Notes: generated by a model from the sequence alone, not told the origin. Shown: positions 36,351-46,102, counted from the stretch's first letter. The stretch: 64,000 bases of DNA from Clostridium_AI sp002297865 (GCA_937903005.1 CALFNR010000126.1:3096-67095); one strand, 5' to 3'. Numbers and translations: made by a program.

Positions 36351-37529
36351 ATGTTTCAATTTAAACAGTATGACTGGAAGAAACTGAATGTTTCATTAAT
36401 TATTGTTGTTACAATTCTATGTATATGCAGTGCAGTTCTCGTACGATGCGCAGCAGATACACAGTTTAAAAACAGCTATTTCAAAGGGCAAATCATTACA
36501 ATGTTTGCAGGTTTGTTCGTATTAGCTGTTGTATCACTAATCGATTATCATTTTATATGCAGGTTTGTACCTGTCTATTATGTACTCGGTACGATCATGG
36601 TATTTGCCACAAAGCATAAACCTTTTGGTACTGATTTGGGTACTGGATCCTGGCGCTGGCTGAAGATTGGTTTTAACTTTCAGCCTTCTGAAATTGTTAA
36701 GATTATTTTGATTCTGACGCTTGCTGTATACTTTGAACGGCGCCTGGAAAAAATGGATCGTTTTACAACTTTCATATTTGGTGGTATTATAATGGCAATA
36801 CCAACTTTTTTTGTAATGATTCAGTCTGATTTATCATCAAGTCTTGTTATGGTTTTTATTTTTGCTATAATGGTTTATGCATCGGGACTGGATTACAAGA
36901 TAGTTGGTTCGGTATTAGCTATTTCAATACCAAGTGCTATCGCTTTATTCTGGTATATTGTGTATTCAGGTAAGGGACCACTTCGTGGTTATCAGTATGA
37001 CCGTATTGCAGCGTGGTTAGATCCGGAATCATATAAATTAGATGAAGCATATCAACAGCTGCATTCCATACAATCAATCGGATCAGGTCAGTTGTTGGGA
37101 AAATTATTTACAGATCCAGCTGCAGAAAGACATTATTCGTTCTACGTCGATGTTACGGAAAGTGATTTTATCTTTACCGTAATGGGAGAGGAACTTGGAT
37201 TTATTGGTTGTTGTGTAATTTTAGCACTATTGGCAATCGTTATAATAAAGTGTTTGCGTACAGCCAAAGCAGCTAGAGACTATCAAGGAAGAATCATTGC
37301 GATAGGTATTGCATCTATGTTTATGTTTCAGGTTTTTGCAAATGTAGGTGTAGCAACACTGATTTTACCAAATACGGGACTTCCGCTTCCTTTTATCAGT
37401 AGAGGTTTAAGTTCAACTTTAAGCTCAATGATAGGGATTGGTATGATTATAAATATCGGATTGCAGTCTCGATATGGCTCCCGAAGTGGATTTTCAATGA
37501 GTGATTACGACCAAAGGGGGAATTATTAA
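36351..37529 (+). CDS. rodA: RodA, SEDS-family peptidoglycan glycosyltransferase
   Basis: 392 residues with about ten membrane helices. SEDS motifs: GTGSWRWLKIGFNFQPSE, YQYDRIAAWLDPE, and the C-terminal NTGLPLPFISRGLSS. It polymerises glycan strands with the PBP2 encoded upstream. Placing in the min/mre group favours RodA over FtsW. Its stop overlaps the next ATG by one base. Confidence 0.92.
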   Translation: MFQFKQYDWKKLNVSLIIVVTILCICSAVLVRCAADTQFKNSYFKGQIITMFAGLFVLAVVSLIDYHFICRFVPVYYVLGTIMVFATKHKPFGTDLGTGSWRWLKIGFNFQPSEIVKIILILTLAVYFERRLEKMDRFTTFIFGGIIMAIPTFFVMIQSDLSSSLVMVFIFAIMVYASGLDYKIVGSVLAISIPSAIALFWYIVYSGKGPLRGYQYDRIAAWLDPESYKLDEAYQQLHSIQSIGSGQLLGKLFTDPAAERHYSFYVDVTESDFIFTVMGEELGFIGCCVILALLAIVIIKCLRTAKAARDYQGRIIAIGIASMFMFQVFANVGVATLILPNTGLPLPFISRGLSSTLSSMIGIGMIINIGLQSRYGSRSGFSMSDYDQRGNY

Positions 37530-37927
37530 TGAATATTGGATTGATTGCACATGATGCAAAGAAAAAATTGATGCAGAATTTCTGTATTGCGTACAGAGGT
37601 ATTCTTAGCAAACATGAGATTTACGCAACAGGTACAACAGGTAGACTGATTGAAGAAGTTACAAACTTATCCATTCATAAATACCTGGCAGGCCACCTTG
37701 GTGGTGAACAGCAGTTAGGTGCTCAGATCGAGCACAATGAAATTGATTTGGTGATTTTTTTAAGAGATCCGTTAACAAAGAAGTCTCATGAGCCTGATGT
37801 GAATAATGTGTTTCAGCTTTGTGATACACATAATATTCCGTTGGCAACAAATCTTGCAACGGCAGAGCTTTTAATTAAAGCACTAGATCGTGGTGATTTG
37901 GACTGGAGAGAAATATTAAAATCTTAG
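37529..37927 (+). CDS. mgsA: Methylglyoxal synthase
   Basis: 132 residues. GLIAHDAKK at the start, ATGTTGRLI, HLGGEQQLGAQI and FLRDPLTKKSHEPDV are diagnostic, including the catalytic Asp of the latter segments. It converts dihydroxyacetone phosphate to methylglyoxal, a phosphate-starvation glycolytic bypass. Translation is coupled to rodA by a one-base overlap, an unusual link with cell-shape genes that is nevertheless common in clostridia. Confidence 0.96.
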   Translation: MNIGLIAHDAKKKLMQNFCIAYRGILSKHEIYATGTTGRLIEEVTNLSIHKYLAGHLGGEQQLGAQIEHNEIDLVIFLRDPLTKKSHEPDVNNVFQLCDTHNIPLATNLATAELLIKALDRGDLDWREILKS

Positions 37928-37939
37928 TAAGGTGAAGGC

Positions 37940-38908
37940 ATGAAAAAAAGGTTTTTAGCAGCTGTTTTAAGTATGTGTCTGCTCCTTTGCGGGTGTTCTA
38001 AAAGTGATGTCATGCTTTCCTATCACAGTGATTCAAATAGTATGACGCTTGCAGGTTTAGATAATGGCGGCGAGAGTCAGCTATTTGCTGCTGACCTTAG
38101 TGTTATCCCGGAAGGGGAAGACAACGGCACAGACAGAAAATTAACAGCAGGAAGCGTATTATTAGTTGATGCCACAGAAAATGAAGTGGTCTATGCGGAT
38201 AACATTTATCAAAAAATGTATCCGGCAAGTATAACAAAGATTGTAACAGCATTAGTTGCATTAAAAAACAGCAAATTGGACGATATCGTTACAATATCCC
38301 ATGATGCTGCTAATATAACGGAGCCAGGAGCAAAGCTTTGTGGCTTTAAAGAAGGCTGTACCATTTCCATGAGAGAGTTGCTTACGGCATTTCTTGTATA
38401 TTCGGGAAATGATGCAGGTGTCGCAATTGCAGAACATGTTGCAGGTACTGTAGAAAAATTTGCAGATATGATGAACGCGGAGGCGAAGGAAATTGGAGCC
38501 ACGCATTCACACTTTGTAAATCCACATGGATTGCATGATGACAATCACTATACAACGGCTTATGACATTTATTTGTTCTTCAATGAGCTGGTTAAGAATT
38601 ATGGCGCATTTGTAGACATAATAAGTCAAGGAAGTGTCAAAATCGAATATAAAGGTCCAGACGGTTTTTATGCAAGCCGAACCTTTATGAGTACTGACAG
38701 ATATCTTGTTGGAACGCAGACACCACCAGAAGGAGTATCTGTTATTGGAGGAAAAACAGGAACTACTGGTTTAGCAGGTTCTTGTCTGGTATTATACAGT
38801 GAGGGAGAAAATACTCACAGATATATATCTGTTATTCTAAAGGCAGCTACTGGAGATGACTTATTTACGCAGATGAACGATTTATTAAGCAAAATAACTC
38901 ACTCCTAA
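37940..38908 (+). CDS. D-alanyl-D-alanine carboxypeptidase, probable lipoprotein
   Basis: 322 residues. The signal peptide ends in a lipobox (LLLCGC, Cys about 20), so lipid anchoring is likely. Penicillin-binding motifs: SITK (active Ser in YPASITKIV), SGN in VYSGNDAG, and KTG in GGKTGTTGL. It trims the terminal D-Ala of peptidoglycan stem peptides. The C-terminal PBP5-like domain is missing or very short, as the protein ends soon after the KTG region. The intergenic stretch to 39040 holds no gene. Confidence 0.9.
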   Translation: MKKRFLAAVLSMCLLLCGCSKSDVMLSYHSDSNSMTLAGLDNGGESQLFAADLSVIPEGEDNGTDRKLTAGSVLLVDATENEVVYADNIYQKMYPASITKIVTALVALKNSKLDDIVTISHDAANITEPGAKLCGFKEGCTISMRELLTAFLVYSGNDAGVAIAEHVAGTVEKFADMMNAEAKEIGATHSHFVNPHGLHDDNHYTTAYDIYLFFNELVKNYGAFVDIISQGSVKIEYKGPDGFYASRTFMSTDRYLVGTQTPPEGVSVIGGKTGTTGLAGSCLVLYSEGENTHRYISVILKAATGDDLFTQMNDLLSKITHS

Positions 38909-39040
38909 GAAAGCAGTATTATAGTATAAAGTAGCGAGAGATTTCTTCATAAATATAGTTATTTTACACATATAATATACTGTTCGAGACTATGAAATTA
39001 TGAAATTATGGTAGCTAAAAAGCATAAAGGAGGAGTATAT

Positions 39041-39460
39041 ATGGTACAAATTATTGCAGGTGAAACAGGAAAAGGGAAAACAAAAGAACTTATTAGAATG
39101 GTCAATGATGAGGTACGAACCATAGGGGGGAGAATCGTATACTTAGATAAGACGAATAAACATATGTATGAATTAAGCAACAAAATTCGTTTAGTGAATG
39201 TGAAAGATTATATGACTCTAAGCAGTGAAGAATTTCTTGGATTCTTGTCTGGAATCATTTCGCAGGATAGTGATATAGAAAAAATCTATATCGATAGTTT
39301 CTTAAAAGTCGCCTGCGTTGATATCTCCAAATTACAGGGCATATTAGAGAAAATAGACGAACGCTCTAGGATGTTAAAGGTTGATTTTGTACTAAGTATC
39401 TCTCTCGAAAAAGAACAGCTTCCTTTGGATTATCAGAAGGCAGTAGTATTATCTCTATAG
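39041..39460 (+). CDS. Small P-loop protein of unknown function
   Basis: 139 residues from the ATG at 39041, which has AAAGGAGG at good distance; an ATG eleven codons upstream in frame lacks one. A Walker A motif GETGKGKT opens the protein, and a hydrophobic strand KIYIDSF could be a Walker B-like element. It resembles small PilT-like or ParA-unrelated P-loop proteins, but no partner is encoded nearby. A TATAAT at 38971-38976 may be its -10. A terminator follows. Confidence 0.6.
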   Translation: MVQIIAGETGKGKTKELIRMVNDEVRTIGGRIVYLDKTNKHMYELSNKIRLVNVKDYMTLSSEEFLGFLSGIISQDSDIEKIYIDSFLKVACVDISKLQGILEKIDERSRMLKVDFVLSISLEKEQLPLDYQKAVVLSL

Positions 39461-39483
39461 AAAAATAGCTGAATTTTATATAA

Positions 39484-39521
39484 ATAGCTCCAACTTAGAT
39501 AACATGGTTGGAGCTATTTTT
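39484..39521 (+). terminator. Terminator between convergent genes
   Basis: ATAGCTCCAAC (39484-39494) pairs with GTTGGAGCTAT (39507-39517), followed by TTTTT interrupted by nothing until 39521. It ends the P-loop gene and, read from the other strand, may also stop the DUF378 gene. Confidence 0.85.
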
Positions 39522-39537
39522 GGATCTTATATTTGTT

Positions 39538-39744
39538 TTAATTATCCTCTGTAGCAATTAATCTGCTAAAGAAGCTTAATGTGTACAATCCGCTAATTCC
39601 TACTAAAGCATAAATAACTCTGGATAACCATGTCATTTCGCCGAATAGGACGCTCACTAAATTAAAATCTAGGAAGCCAATTAGGCCCCAGTTAATTGCA
39701 CCAATAATAACTAGAACTAGTGTAATACAATCGATAACTTTCAT
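39538..39744 (-). CDS. DUF378 family small membrane protein
   Basis: 68 residues, two membrane helices (about 8-28 and 42-60). The sequence CITLVLVIIGAINWGLIGF is characteristic of DUF378 (YuzA-like) proteins, function unknown. AAGGAGG precedes the start on the minus strand. It is the only convincing minus-strand gene in the window and is divergent from the gene at 39877. Confidence 0.88.
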   Translation of the reverse strand: MKVIDCITLVLVIIGAINWGLIGFLDFNLVSVLFGEMTWLSRVIYALVGISGLYTLSFFSRLIATEDN

Positions 39745-39819
39745 AGTTATGCCTCCTTAATTGTGTTACTATTAGTTTTACCAGTTATTAATTTTATATA
39801 CTATTTTTTAAATTAGGAC

Positions 39820-39848
39820 TTTAAAAATAATAGTAAAACAAGTATAAT
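39820..39848 (+). promoter_or_regulatory. Possible promoter of the sepF-divIVA region
   Basis: TATAAT at 39843-39848 is perfect, but the hexamer 17 bases upstream is only TTTAAA (39820-39825). It lies about 30 bases before the TTG start of the membrane-fusion-like gene. Confidence 0.4.
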
Positions 39849-39876
39849 GGTTTTTGATATATGAGGAGGTTTTTTT

Positions 39877-41286
39877 TTGAGTAGAAAAAATAGAAACGTA
39901 GTAAAATATAGGAGACCAATTCGCTTAAATGTCGGATCTGTTATTTTTCTATTTATTTTTATTTACTTGGTCGTTATCGTTATTTCTTATTTTTCTAGTA
40001 ATCGTAGTTCAGTCTATGAAGTCGTACAAAAACGAATCGCCGATAATAATACCTGCGAGGGGGTTATTCTTCGAAGCGAAAAGGTGGAAAGCAGCAAGAC
40101 AGCAGGATACATTAGTTATTATGTAAAAGATGGAGATCGCGTTTCAAAAAAATCAACAGTCTATTCTGTTGATGAAAGCGGTAAAATATACGACACACTG
40201 GTTGCAAATCAAGAGAACCAGAAAATTACATCAGAAGATAATACAAAGGTGCGTAATTATCTAAAATCTTTTCAGAAAAATTTTAGTTATAGTAATTATA
40301 GTACAGTATCAGATTTAAGGTGTAACATAGACAAGACAATATTAGACTTTTCCCATTTGGCACTTTCCGATGCTATGCAGGAACTTGTCAAGAATACGGG
40401 CACAACCTCCACATTTCAGTTAATCCCAACTAATACAAGTGGAATCTTTTATTCAACACTTGATGGATTTGAGTCTTTGAAGGAAGACGAAATCACCACG
40501 GATACATTTAAAAAGAAGGTGGAGAATAAGTCGATTTCTTATGATACAGCTATTACCAAAGGTACACCAATTTATAAGATTATTACCAGTGAGTCCTGGT
40601 CTATTGTCTTAAATCTAAGTAAAGAGCAGTATAAGAAACTGGTAGAAAAGGAAGACAGCACCGATGGTACGCCACGAGTATCCATTCGTTTTGCAAAGAA
40701 CGGTTTCGAGACAACTGTTCCATATAAGACATTTACAAGAGGAGACGGTTATTTTGCAACGCTTTCTTTGGAAAAATATATGATATCCTATATGGATGAC
40801 CGTTTTATAGAAGTAGAACTACTGTTAAATTCTGCAGAAGGGTTAAAAATTCCTAAGTCAGCTTTGACGGAAAAAGAATTTTATGAGGTACCAATCTCGT
40901 ACTTTACAACTGGTGGTGAAAATAATGCATCTGGGTTGGTGAAAAAAGTATATAGTAAATCAGGCGATGTTAACTATGAATTCGTCGAAAAGAGTTTGGT
41001 TTCAAAAGTAGATGATGAATATGCCTACATAGAGAAGTCTGGATTTGATTCAGGTTCCATTATTCAGAATGTAGATACACAGGAAGAATATACGATTGGA
41101 AAAACAGGCACTTTAAAAGGCGTATACAATGTAAACAAAGGATATTGTGTCTTTAAGCAGGTAGAAATTTTATATGAAAATAATGAATACTGTATTGTAA
41201 GCAATAAAACATATAATGGATTATCAAATTATGATCATATTTTATTGAATTCTACGACTGCTTCAGAAAATCAGATTATAAAGTAA
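39877..41286 (+). CDS. HlyD-like membrane-fusion protein upstream of yggS-sepF
   Basis: 469 residues from a TTG start; AGGAGG lies seven bases upstream and MSRKNRNVVKYRRPIRL is a plausible beginning. One N-terminal membrane helix (about 17-40) is followed by an extracellular part with barrel-sandwich-like segments (GVILRSEKV and KTAGYISYYVKDGDRVSKKS) similar to HlyD-type hybrids, and a C-terminal beta-rich region. Such proteins sit beside the ylm division genes in many clostridia; the function is unproven. It is a single membrane anchor protein, with no transporter encoded beside it. Confidence 0.65.
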   Translation: MSRKNRNVVKYRRPIRLNVGSVIFLFIFIYLVVIVISYFSSNRSSVYEVVQKRIADNNTCEGVILRSEKVESSKTAGYISYYVKDGDRVSKKSTVYSVDESGKIYDTLVANQENQKITSEDNTKVRNYLKSFQKNFSYSNYSTVSDLRCNIDKTILDFSHLALSDAMQELVKNTGTTSTFQLIPTNTSGIFYSTLDGFESLKEDEITTDTFKKKVENKSISYDTAITKGTPIYKIITSESWSIVLNLSKEQYKKLVEKEDSTDGTPRVSIRFAKNGFETTVPYKTFTRGDGYFATLSLEKYMISYMDDRFIEVELLLNSAEGLKIPKSALTEKEFYEVPISYFTTGGENNASGLVKKVYSKSGDVNYEFVEKSLVSKVDDEYAYIEKSGFDSGSIIQNVDTQEEYTIGKTGTLKGVYNVNKGYCVFKQVEILYENNEYCIVSNKTYNGLSNYDHILLNSTTASENQIIK

Positions 41287-41354
41287 ACCAAGAAATAGAT
41301 GCCATTTATGATTCTAGGTGTTTATTATGGACAGAAAACAAAGGAGCTGATAGT

Positions 41355-42047
41355 ATGATCCATGAAAACTTAGCAGAGGTGGAAGAACGAGTAGCAAAGG
41401 CATGTAAACGTGCAGGGCGTAATAGAGAAGAAGTAACTTTAATTGCTGTAAGTAAAACAAAGCCAGTGGAAGATGTCAGGGAGGCAATGGCTGATGGAAT
41501 CATTGATTTTGGTGAGAACAAAGTGCAGGAAATTATGGACAAGTATGAAGCAATACCAGAAAAACTGAATTGGCACATGATTGGTCATCTGCAGAGGAAT
41601 AAAGTAAAATATATTGTGGATAAAGTATGTTTGATTCATTCTGTTGATTCTCTCCGTCTGGCAAAGCAGATTGATGAGGAAGCAAAGAAGAAAAACCTGG
41701 TTTGTCCAATATTGGTTGAAGTAAATGTTGCTGGAGAAGATACAAAATTTGGTGTATCCGTAGAAGAGACAGAAGATTTAATTCGTGAGATAGCAAAATT
41801 ATCGAATGTACAGGTAAGAGGTCTTATGACCATTGCGCCGTTTGTCGACAATCCAGAAGACAATCGAGTGCATTTTAAAACACTTAAGAATTTATCAGTT
41901 GACATTAAAAGGAAAAACATTGATAATATAGATATGAGTATTCTTTCTATGGGAATGACAGGTGATTATGAGGTTGCAATAGAAGAAGGCGCTACAATGG
42001 TTCGTGTTGGAACAGGCATATTTGGAAAGAGAAATTATAATATATAG
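41355..42047 (+). CDS. yggS: YggS/PROSC family PLP homeostasis protein
   Basis: 230 residues, alanine-racemase-like barrel. LIAVSKTKP carries the PLP lysine, followed by FGENKVQEI, WHMIGHLQRNK and SMGMTGDYEVAIEEGATMVR. It binds PLP and affects cofactor and amino acid balance. It is the first of the yggS-sepF-ylmH-divIVA order typical of Firmicutes (ylmE in Bacillus). Confidence 0.95.
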   Translation: MIHENLAEVEERVAKACKRAGRNREEVTLIAVSKTKPVEDVREAMADGIIDFGENKVQEIMDKYEAIPEKLNWHMIGHLQRNKVKYIVDKVCLIHSVDSLRLAKQIDEEAKKKNLVCPILVEVNVAGEDTKFGVSVEETEDLIREIAKLSNVQVRGLMTIAPFVDNPEDNRVHFKTLKNLSVDIKRKNIDNIDMSILSMGMTGDYEVAIEEGATMVRVGTGIFGKRNYNI

Positions 42048-42062
42048 GAGTTTGATAAAAAT

Positions 42063-42647
42063 ATGGCTAATATGATTAAGAATTTTCTTGGCTATTTTAG
42101 GCTAGGAGAAGAAGATGATGATTACGAAGATTATATGGATGAAATGGATGATAAAGAACGTAATCGAATGGAGCGTGAGCGTATCCGCGAGATGGAACGA
42201 GCACAGAAGACGGAAGCTTCTGTAGAGCGTAAATTAAACAGAAGAACAAAAGAAGTTGATGTACCTGATTTCACGGAAAGCCGCCGTGATAAATCATTAA
42301 GAGCAGATAAAACTTCTAGCAGTAAAATAGTGCCTATCAGAACGACTACAAAAGGGTTGGAAGTATGTATTATGAAACCTTCCACATTTGAGGATTCACA
42401 AGATATTTGTGATATGTTATTAACTGGAAGAGCAGTTGTTGTCAATCTCGAGGGATTTGATCCAGATGTTGCACAGAGAATCATGGACTTTATATCCGGT
42501 GCTGTGTACGCAATTGGAGGAAAGCTGCATCAGATCTCAAGATATATTTTCATTTTTTCACCAGATAACATTGATATATCTGGAGATTATTTGGATTTAG
42601 TGCCTGTAGATGGATTAGGTGTTCCAACAATAAACAAGGAATTTTAA
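42063..42647 (+). CDS. sepF: Cell division protein SepF
   Basis: 194 residues. An N-terminal amphipathic membrane-binding helix (MIKNFLGYFRLG), a charged linker rich in Asp, Glu and Arg (about 15-85), and the SepF core with CDMLLTGRAVVVNLEGFD and RIMDFISGAVYAIGG. It tethers FtsZ to the membrane and shapes the septum. It sits 15 bases after yggS. Confidence 0.95.
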   Translation: MANMIKNFLGYFRLGEEDDDYEDYMDEMDDKERNRMERERIREMERAQKTEASVERKLNRRTKEVDVPDFTESRRDKSLRADKTSSSKIVPIRTTTKGLEVCIMKPSTFEDSQDICDMLLTGRAVVVNLEGFDPDVAQRIMDFISGAVYAIGGKLHQISRYIFIFSPDNIDISGDYLDLVPVDGLGVPTINKEF

Positions 42648-42658
42648 ATGTTATGTTC

Positions 42659-42689
42659 AATGAGAAACTTGTATATCAGGTTTCTCATT
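42659..42689 (+). other. Perfect 10-base hairpin between sepF and ylmH
   Basis: AATGAGAAAC (42659-42668) pairs with GTTTCTCATT (42680-42689) around an 11-base loop. It is followed by ATTGTATTT rather than a continuous T run, so it may be a weak terminator or an mRNA processing/stability element that lowers downstream expression. Confidence 0.5.
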
Positions 42690-42728
42690 ATTGTATTTAA
42701 AGCATAGGGTACTGAGAGGCAAAAATGT

Positions 42729-43523
42729 ATGATGCAGGAAAAAGAAGAAAATCTTTTGAAGAATAGGTTTATGGAGCTGGCATGTGTGGCTGAACGGAGA
42801 GGAATTCCTTTTTATACTGATTTTTTGAATCTGAATGAACAAAGTATTCTCTATAGTATGGAAAAACAGCTTAAGTTTGTGACGATACATGGATTTGGCG
42901 GATATGAACTGGCAGAGCGCAAAATATATGGTTTTTTAGGGAGAGATTCCTATTATGCATATTCTTTCGAAGCTGAAGAGGAACAAGAAGTGCTTCCATT
43001 TCCTTTGTCCGTTATCAAGATAACAGTAAAGAATGAAAAGTTTAGTGATAAGCTGACACATAGAGATTATTTAGGGGCTATTTTAAATCTGGGAATTGAC
43101 CGATCTAAAATAGGAGACATATTAGTCGATTTTCCAAATGCCTTTGTATTCTGTAAGGAAGAGATTGGAGAATATATAGCAGATAATCTAGCAAAGATTA
43201 AACATACTCAAGTTGATTGCTGCATAACAGAAAGGCAAAACTTTCATTATGAACCAAAATACGAAGAAATTAGAAAGTCAATTTCGTCGATACGGCTTGA
43301 TGCAATTATCGCAGCTGCATTCGGAGGTTCCAGAAGCAGTTTAAGCAGTTTAATCACAGGAGAGAAAGTTTATGTTAATGGTAAATTGGTTTGTTCTAAT
43401 AGTTATGTATTGAAAGAAGGCGATATGGTATCTGTTAGGGGATATGGCAAGTTTCGTTTTCAGGAGATACAGTCGCAGACAAAAAAAGGACGTACCTATG
43501 TGCTATTGCAAAAATATATATAG
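42729..43523 (+). CDS. ylmH: YlmH, S4-domain RNA-binding protein
   Basis: 264 residues. The C-terminal S4 domain shows SSLITGEKVYVNGKLV and LKEGDMVSVRGYGKF. The N-terminal part matches the YlmH family (RLDAIIAAAFGGSRS). In Firmicutes YlmH binds ribosomal particles and is implicated in rescue of peptidyl-tRNA-bearing 50S subunits. Start is 42729 or the adjacent ATG at 42732, with GAGAGGC upstream. Confidence 0.9.
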   Translation: MMQEKEENLLKNRFMELACVAERRGIPFYTDFLNLNEQSILYSMEKQLKFVTIHGFGGYELAERKIYGFLGRDSYYAYSFEAEEEQEVLPFPLSVIKITVKNEKFSDKLTHRDYLGAILNLGIDRSKIGDILVDFPNAFVFCKEEIGEYIADNLAKIKHTQVDCCITERQNFHYEPKYEEIRKSISSIRLDAIIAAAFGGSRSSLSSLITGEKVYVNGKLVCSNSYVLKEGDMVSVRGYGKFRFQEIQSQTKKGRTYVLLQKYI

Positions 43524-43537
43524 GAGGATAGGGTAAG

Positions 43538-44485
43538 ATGCTTACACCAATTGAAATTCAAGGGATTATATTTAAGACAGGACGAGGTTACAAAAAGGAT
43601 GATGTGGATTCCTTTATGAAAGCGTTACATCATGATTATGAAATCATGTACAAGGAAAACAAGGAGTTAAAAGAAAAAGTTACAACGTTAAGTGAGGGTG
43701 TGCAGTATTATAAGAATTTAGAAAAAACCCTGCAGAAAGCTTTGGTCTTAGCAGAAAAAACTTCAGAAGAAACAAAAATTGCAGCGCAAAAGCATGCAGA
43801 AGCTATTGAAAATGAAGCAAGACTGAAAGCTGACCATATGCTGTATGAAGCAAGACAAGAAGTTCATCAAATAGAAGCAAAAGCACAAGAACTGTTACAA
43901 AACTTTGAATTATATAAAGTGCAGTTTAAACAGATTTTAAACTCACAGATGGAGCTTGTGAATAGTAGTACTTTTGACATCATGAAGAAAGAATTTGATT
44001 TGCCTGCATGTGAAAAGGAGGAAAATCAGAGTAAAGAGCCAAAGGATGTGAAGTTAGAGGTAAAAGAAACTTTGGATACGAAAAAGCCAATCAAAGAACC
44101 TGTGAACGAAGAAAAGAAAAGTACCACACCAAAGACACCAGATGTGTTTGATATTGAGAAGGAATTGGCAAGTTCAATTGTTGAAATTGAAAAAGAAGCA
44201 AAAACGGAATTAAAAAATGAAGTAACAGTGAATAAAGAAGATCCATCTGAGAATGGGAAAAAGTCAGCTCCAAAGCATTCTGAAATGGAGACAGAAGTTA
44301 AAACAGAAGCAAAGACAGATACAAAAACAGAATCGGAAATAAAGACGGAATCAGATACAGCTGATGATGAAACTGATTTAGAAATCAAAATGCTTCAAAA
44401 GCTTTTAAATGAAATAAAGAAGAATAATGAGCCAGATGCAAATGATGAGGAATTTGAATTTATAAACACAGACACTGACGAATAA
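43538..44485 (+). CDS. divIVA: DivIVA-domain protein with acidic C-terminal tail
   Basis: 315 residues. The N-terminal DivIVA domain (MLTPIEIQGIIFKTGRGYKK, then DVDSFMKAL) and following coiled coil (about 25-150) are canonical. From about residue 160 the chain is low-complexity and rich in Lys, Glu, Thr and Asp, nearly half the protein, including TEVKTEAKTDTKTESEIKTE. It recognises curved membrane at poles and septa. The tail length is unusual for the family and probably varies fast. Confidence 0.92.
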   Translation: MLTPIEIQGIIFKTGRGYKKDDVDSFMKALHHDYEIMYKENKELKEKVTTLSEGVQYYKNLEKTLQKALVLAEKTSEETKIAAQKHAEAIENEARLKADHMLYEARQEVHQIEAKAQELLQNFELYKVQFKQILNSQMELVNSSTFDIMKKEFDLPACEKEENQSKEPKDVKLEVKETLDTKKPIKEPVNEEKKSTTPKTPDVFDIEKELASSIVEIEKEAKTELKNEVTVNKEDPSENGKKSAPKHSEMETEVKTEAKTDTKTESEIKTESDTADDETDLEIKMLQKLLNEIKKNNEPDANDEEFEFINTDTDE

Positions 44486-44506
44486 CAATCAGAATGGAGG
44501 AGAACA

Positions 44507-45595
44507 ATGAAAAACGTTCTAACTGTAAGTGATAAAGGCAAGGAAATATACGATATTGTGTACGAAAAAGATTTTTCAGGATTGTATGAAATGTTACAGC
44601 AATTAGATTTACAAAAACGTAAAATCTGTATTGTCTCAGATACGAATGTTGCAGAATTATATTTAGAGGAAGTAAAAGAACAGTTAAGTAAAGCAGCAAG
44701 TTTTGTAACTTCATATGTGTTTCCAGCAGGAGAGTGTTCTAAAACCATTGATACGGTACAGCTTGTATATGAACATTTGATTTTAAATCATTTTGATCGA
44801 AATGATATGCTTGTAGCTCTAGGAGGTGGGGTCGTAGGGGACCTGACTGGCTTTACTGCTGCAACTTATCTTAGAGGAATCCGTTTTATTCAGGTGCCAA
44901 CTTCCTTGTTGGCAATGGTCGACAGCAGTGTTGGCGGTAAAACGGGAGTTGATTTTATGAGTTACAAAAATATGGTTGGTGCCTTTCATCAGCCAGTAGC
45001 TGTGTATATGAATATTTCTATCCTAAATACACTAACAGAAGAACACTACTATAATGGGTTCGCAGAAATCGTAAAATACGGTATGATACAAGATGCAGAA
45101 TTTATTTCCTGGTTAACAGATCATTTAGACAGTATCTATTCTCATAATCAGAATGTGTTACAAGAGATTGTATACAGATCCTGTCTGTTTAAGCGAGATA
45201 TCGTCCAGCGTGATGTTACGGAAAAAGGTGAGCGTGCATTACTGAATTATGGACATACCATAGGGCATTCTATTGAAAAAAATAGTAACTTTTCACTTCT
45301 TCATGGACAGTGTGTTGCACTTGGTATGGTAGCAGCACTATATATCGGTGTCAAGCGAGGCCAAGTTATGAAAGATGATTTGGGAGCATTTGAAGGATTA
45401 TTAGAGAGTCTTCATCTTCCAACTCGTATCCATGGCTATAACATTGAGGAAATACTCCAAGGTACAAAGAATGATAAGAAAATGGAGGCCGGTTCCATTA
45501 AATTTATTTTACTCGAGCGTATTGGAAAAGGTTATATCGACAATACTGTAACAGATGAAGAAATGCGTGATGCAATCTCTTATCTGATGAAATAA
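44507..45595 (+). CDS. aroB: 3-dehydroquinate synthase
   Basis: 362 residues. NAD motif ALGGGVVGDLTGF, PTSLLAMVDSSVGGKTG, and zinc ligands in NYGHTIGHSIEK and LHGQCVALGM. It makes dehydroquinate from DAHP in the shikimate pathway. GGAGGAG precedes the ATG. Confidence 0.96.
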   Translation: MKNVLTVSDKGKEIYDIVYEKDFSGLYEMLQQLDLQKRKICIVSDTNVAELYLEEVKEQLSKAASFVTSYVFPAGECSKTIDTVQLVYEHLILNHFDRNDMLVALGGGVVGDLTGFTAATYLRGIRFIQVPTSLLAMVDSSVGGKTGVDFMSYKNMVGAFHQPVAVYMNISILNTLTEEHYYNGFAEIVKYGMIQDAEFISWLTDHLDSIYSHNQNVLQEIVYRSCLFKRDIVQRDVTEKGERALLNYGHTIGHSIEKNSNFSLLHGQCVALGMVAALYIGVKRGQVMKDDLGAFEGLLESLHLPTRIHGYNIEEILQGTKNDKKMEAGSIKFILLERIGKGYIDNTVTDEEMRDAISYLMK

Positions 45596-45619
45596 GAAAG
45601 GCATATAAGGAATTGTAAA

Positions 45620-46102
45620 ATGAAATATTTAAAAGGTTTTTTTTGTGTGATTATCCTTGTGCTACTTGACCAGTTAACAAAGTATTGGGCAGCCACAACA
45701 TTAAAAGGAAACAATCCTATTGTCATTTGGAAAAATGTATTCGAACTTCAGTACTTAGAAAACAGGGGAATTGCTTTTGGATTGTTTCAAAATAAAACGA
45801 TTGTATTTGTTATTTTTACTATTATTATTCTGGGAGTTGTAATCTATTATTTTTATAAGGTTCCAGCTATAAAGAGAATGAGACCTTTGCAGTTTGCAAT
45901 GATATTACTTGCATCAGGTGCAGTTGGAAACTTAGTTGACCGTATCATGAATAACTTTGTGATAGATTTTATATATTTTAAATTAATTAATTTTCCAATA
46001 TTCAATGTAGCAGATTGTTATGTAACAATCTCTCTTATATTGTTAATATGGCTGATTTTATTTTATTATAAAGAAGAGGAATTAGACTTTCATGCAAAAT
46101 GA
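45620..46102 (+). CDS. lspA: Lipoprotein signal peptidase (signal peptidase II)
   Basis: 160 residues, four membrane helices. The two catalytic Asp lie in GNLVDRIMNNFVIDF and FNVADCYVT; the LDQLTKYWA opening is typical. It cleaves prolipoproteins such as the lipobox-bearing carboxypeptidase at 37940. It overlaps the next gene by 11 bases. Confidence 0.96.
   Translation: MKYLKGFFCVIILVLLDQLTKYWAATTLKGNNPIVIWKNVFELQYLENRGIAFGLFQNKTIVFVIFTIIILGVVIYYFYKVPAIKRMRPLQFAMILLASGAVGNLVDRIMNNFVIDFIYFKLINFPIFNVADCYVTISLILLIWLILFYYKEEELDFHAK

Noticed and set aside
44026..44388. Serine- and valine-rich minus-strand frame opposite the DivIVA tail
   Set aside because: It is the complement of a low-complexity Lys/Glu/Thr-rich coding stretch, which naturally yields a long Ser/Phe/Val frame.
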